A stretch of 64,000 nt of DNA from Ralstonia soli (GTDB lineage: Bacteria > Pseudomonadota > Gammaproteobacteria > Burkholderiales > Burkholderiaceae): contig NZ_JAMXHT010000005.1 in the NCBI RefSeq assembly GCF_023955655.1, forward strand, positions 61,452-125,451, read 5' to 3'. A program made the translations under genes and the position numbers. Below the pieces are notes generated by a model. It did no database searches, was not told the DNA's origin, and saw nothing but the letters and a program-made list of their open reading frames with translations. Positions 59,722 through 64,000 of this stretch are shown one piece after another (position 1 is the stretch's first letter; each line of letters starts with the position of its first letter).

Positions 59722-61586
59722 TCAGGCCGGCGATGGCGTATGGAGCAGCACCACGCACGCTCGCTCGGGCATGCGATGCACGGCGAGCCCCGCCGCCCCC
59801 CCTTCACGCGATTCGTACAGCAGATCGACAGGGCTGCCCACGAGCGCCGTGGGCACGGCCACCGCCTGCGTGGCGAGGTTCAGGATCAACGTGAGCACGC
59901 TGCCGTCGCCCATGCGCCACCGCGCGATGGCGCCGGCATGGCCCAACGCCACCGCATCGAGCGCGCGGGCATTGGGCAGCCGCGGCACGATTTCCGTGTG
60001 GCGCAACGCGAGCAGCCGGTGCGTGCGATTGAGCCAGCCGAGCGGTTCGGGGTTGGCGGCATCCGCCTCGCCAGGGCACGAGGCGAGGAAGGTACGTGCA
60101 TCGTTGGGATCGGGAATGCGCTCGCGCTGCTGCGGATCGGCAAACGCCGCGAACTTCGCAAACTCGCGGCGGCGCCCTTCGCGCACGGCGTCGGCCAGCG
60201 CGCCGTGGTGGCTGGTGAAGTACAGAAACGGGCACAGGCTGCCCCATTCCTCGCCCATGAACAGCATGGGGATCTGCGGGCTGAGTAGCAGCAGCGCTTG
60301 CGCAGCGTGTAGCGCATCGGGGTGCACCAGTTGGGTCAGCCGCTCGCCAAACGCGCGGTTGCCGATCTGGTCGTGGTTCTGCAGGAACAGCACGAACGCA
60401 GTGGGCGGCAGGTGCGTGCTGGGCTCGCCGCGCGGTGCGTTGTCGTGGATGGGCGAGGGCTCGCCTTGGTAACAGAAGCCGTCCTGCAGCACGCGCGCCA
60501 GACGCTGCGCGGGGGCATCCGCATAGGCGGCGTAGTAGGCGTCGCGTTCGCCCGTGAGCAGCACGTGCAGCACGTTGTGGCCGTCGTCGTTCCACTGGGC
60601 TTCGAAGTCGCCGCCGCCCCCGCCGGTGCCGGCCACTGTGTCTGGACCCTTGAGCAGCGATGCGGCGTTGTGCTCGTTCTCCAGCACGAGATGCACATGC
60701 CGGCCGGGTTCGACCGACAGCCGCACGCGCGCGGCCAGTTCGCCCAGCCAGTCGCGCTCGGTGATCGCATGCACGGCGTCGAGCCGCAGACCGTCAACGC
60801 GGTATTCCATCAGCCACATCAGCGCGTTCTGGATGAAGAACTCACGCACCTGCGGCATGCGGAAATCGATGGCCGCACCCCAGGGCGTGCGCACGTCATC
60901 GCGGAAGAAGCGGCGGGCATAGTGGTGCAGGTAATTGCCGTCGGGCCCGAAGTGGTTGTAGACCACATCGAGGAACACCATCATGCCCAGCCCGTGCGCC
61001 GTGTCGATCAGCGCTTTCAGTTCGTCGGGCGTGCCGTAGCTCGCCTCGGGCGCGAAGGGCAGCACGCCGTCGTAGCCCCAGTTGCGCGCACCCGGAAACT
61101 CCCCCACCGGCATCAGCTCGATGGCCGTGATGCCCAGCCGCGCGAGTTCGGGCAGCCTCGCTTGCACACCGTTGAATCCGCCCAGCGCGCCGACGTGCAG
61201 TTCGTACAGCACCGTCTCATGCCAGGGGCGTCCGCACCAGTCGGCATGCTGCCAGCGGTAGCTGTGCGGATCGACGACGATGCTTGGGCCCGGCACGTCC
61301 TGCCATTGGGCACGCGCGGCGGGGTCGGGCACGGAGAGTGTCACGCCGTCCCGGTTGGTGACGCGGTAGCGGTAGCACGTACCCGCGCCCACGGGCACGA
61401 CGGCCGCATACCAGCCGTCGGGCTCGGCGTCCATGCGGAAGGCGGGGTTGTCATCGATGTGCTGGATGTCGATCCACACCTCGGTGGCGTCGGGCGCCCA
61501 TAGCCGCAAACGTGTGGTGCCGTCGGCCAGGACGTGGGCGCCAAATGGCATGTCGTGCGCGAACCGGGAGAGGGGAGCAGACGCGG

Positions 61587-61590
<4 letters not shown>
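59722..61590 (-). CDS. treZ: Maltooligosyl trehalose trehalohydrolase
   Basis: 622 residues, family 13. An N-terminal beta-sandwich (FGAHVLADGTTRLRLWAPDA) is followed by the barrel: VFLDVVYNHFGPDGNYL, YRVDGLRLDAVHAI (nucleophile Asp), VLENEHN (Glu) and FLQNHDQIGNR (Asp). Releases trehalose from the product of TreY. The start overlaps the end of glgX by four bases. Third-last step of the pathway is thus co-translated with debranching. Length normal. Confidence 0.95.
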
Positions 61591-63875
<2,285 letters not shown>

Positions 63876-63928
63876 TGATGGTTGTTGCTTGCGATGTTGT
63901 CTTTGCCTTGGTGGTCCACTCCCTTTCA

Positions 63929-63990
63929 CCCCCTGCCGGGGGCGACTCACTTTCTTTGTCTTGCCAAAGAAAGTAAGCAAAGAAAGGCGC
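63929..63990. repeat. Hairpin-rich dispersed-type repeat upstream of glgX
   Basis: Two adjacent inverted repeats: CCCCC/GGGGG (63929-63942) and a perfect ACTTTCTTTG/CAAAGAAAGT (63949-63974, loop TCTTGC), followed by a further CAAAGAAAGG copy (from 63979). I recall this sequence type as common between genes in Burkholderiaceae and often mistranslated as the N-terminus of proteins (reads LTFFGKTKKVSR). On the minus strand it precedes glgX by ~55 bp. Could act as terminator of an upstream gene, RNA stability element or a mobile miniature repeat. Confidence 0.6.
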
Positions 63991-64000
63991 GCCCGAGATG

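Noticed and set aside
63876..63980. N-terminal extension of GlgX to 63980
   Set aside because: The extension is translated from the hairpin repeat; homology to GlgX begins at MLRLPSSLSPGKPFPLG.

Overview
The window is high-GC DNA with the gene content and codon use of a Burkholderiaceae member, most likely Ralstonia of the pickettii lineage. That assignment rests on family recognition only; there is no rRNA or tRNA here to anchor it. Most of it looks like ordinary accessory chromosome. The exceptions are the first ~1.2 kb, which is clearly AT-richer, and two repeat arrays.

Layout. 1-1191: 3' part of an AAA_13 (PrrC/RloC-like) ATPase, probably the end of a mobile or defence segment. 1568-1947: two overlapping small ORFs. 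~2028-2450 and 12883-13409: two degenerate 21-bp tandem arrays in the same orientation. Between them, on the minus strand, lies an organosulfur block: FMN reductase, two SfnB/DszC-like flavoproteins, a NtaA/DszA-type monooxygenase and a MetQ-MetN-MetI importer. It is followed by small unknown genes and a cold-shock gene with promoter, long leader and terminator. 13483-20435: a MASE4-only membrane protein, an enoyl-CoA hydratase-like protein, a redox group (CcdA, Ohr, thioredoxin-like) divergent from an OmpR-type two-component system with similar inverted repeats at both promoters, and an exported HExxH protein. 20558-33548: DUF72, two GlxA/AraC-type regulators, DJ-1/PfpI proteins, a nucleosidase, a MocR regulator, a cytochrome c, a mercuric-reductase-like flavoprotein, an SDR and ChaA.

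33942-42787: a carboxymuconolactone-decarboxylase-like gene followed by an alpha/beta-hydrolase remnant and a perfect inverted pair of DnaA boxes; a thioesterase; a periplasmic copper cluster (DUF2946-like protein, His/Met-rich peptide, TolC-type lipoprotein, Tat-exported multicopper oxidase, cupredoxin, CusF-like protein); a PhyH dioxygenase; and an M20 peptidase. 42911-54433: a LysR regulator; amn in one operon with a polar amino-acid-type ABC importer that has no ATPase gene; two convergent signalling genes (diguanylate cyclase and histidine kinase), both with multi-TM N-terminal sensors; a methyltransferase; and an amidohydrolase with an MFS transporter.

54568-63875: a tightly coupled glycogen/trehalose operon glgX-treZ-malQ-treY, preceded by a hairpin-rich element that I believe is a dispersed repeat. 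How the parts fit: FMN reductase would supply reduced flavin to the SfnB/DszA-type enzymes while MetNIQ imports the substrate; CcdA would pass electrons to the thioredoxin-like protein while Ohr removes organic peroxides; GlgX debranches glycogen, MalQ rearranges the short glucans, and TreY with TreZ turns them into trehalose.
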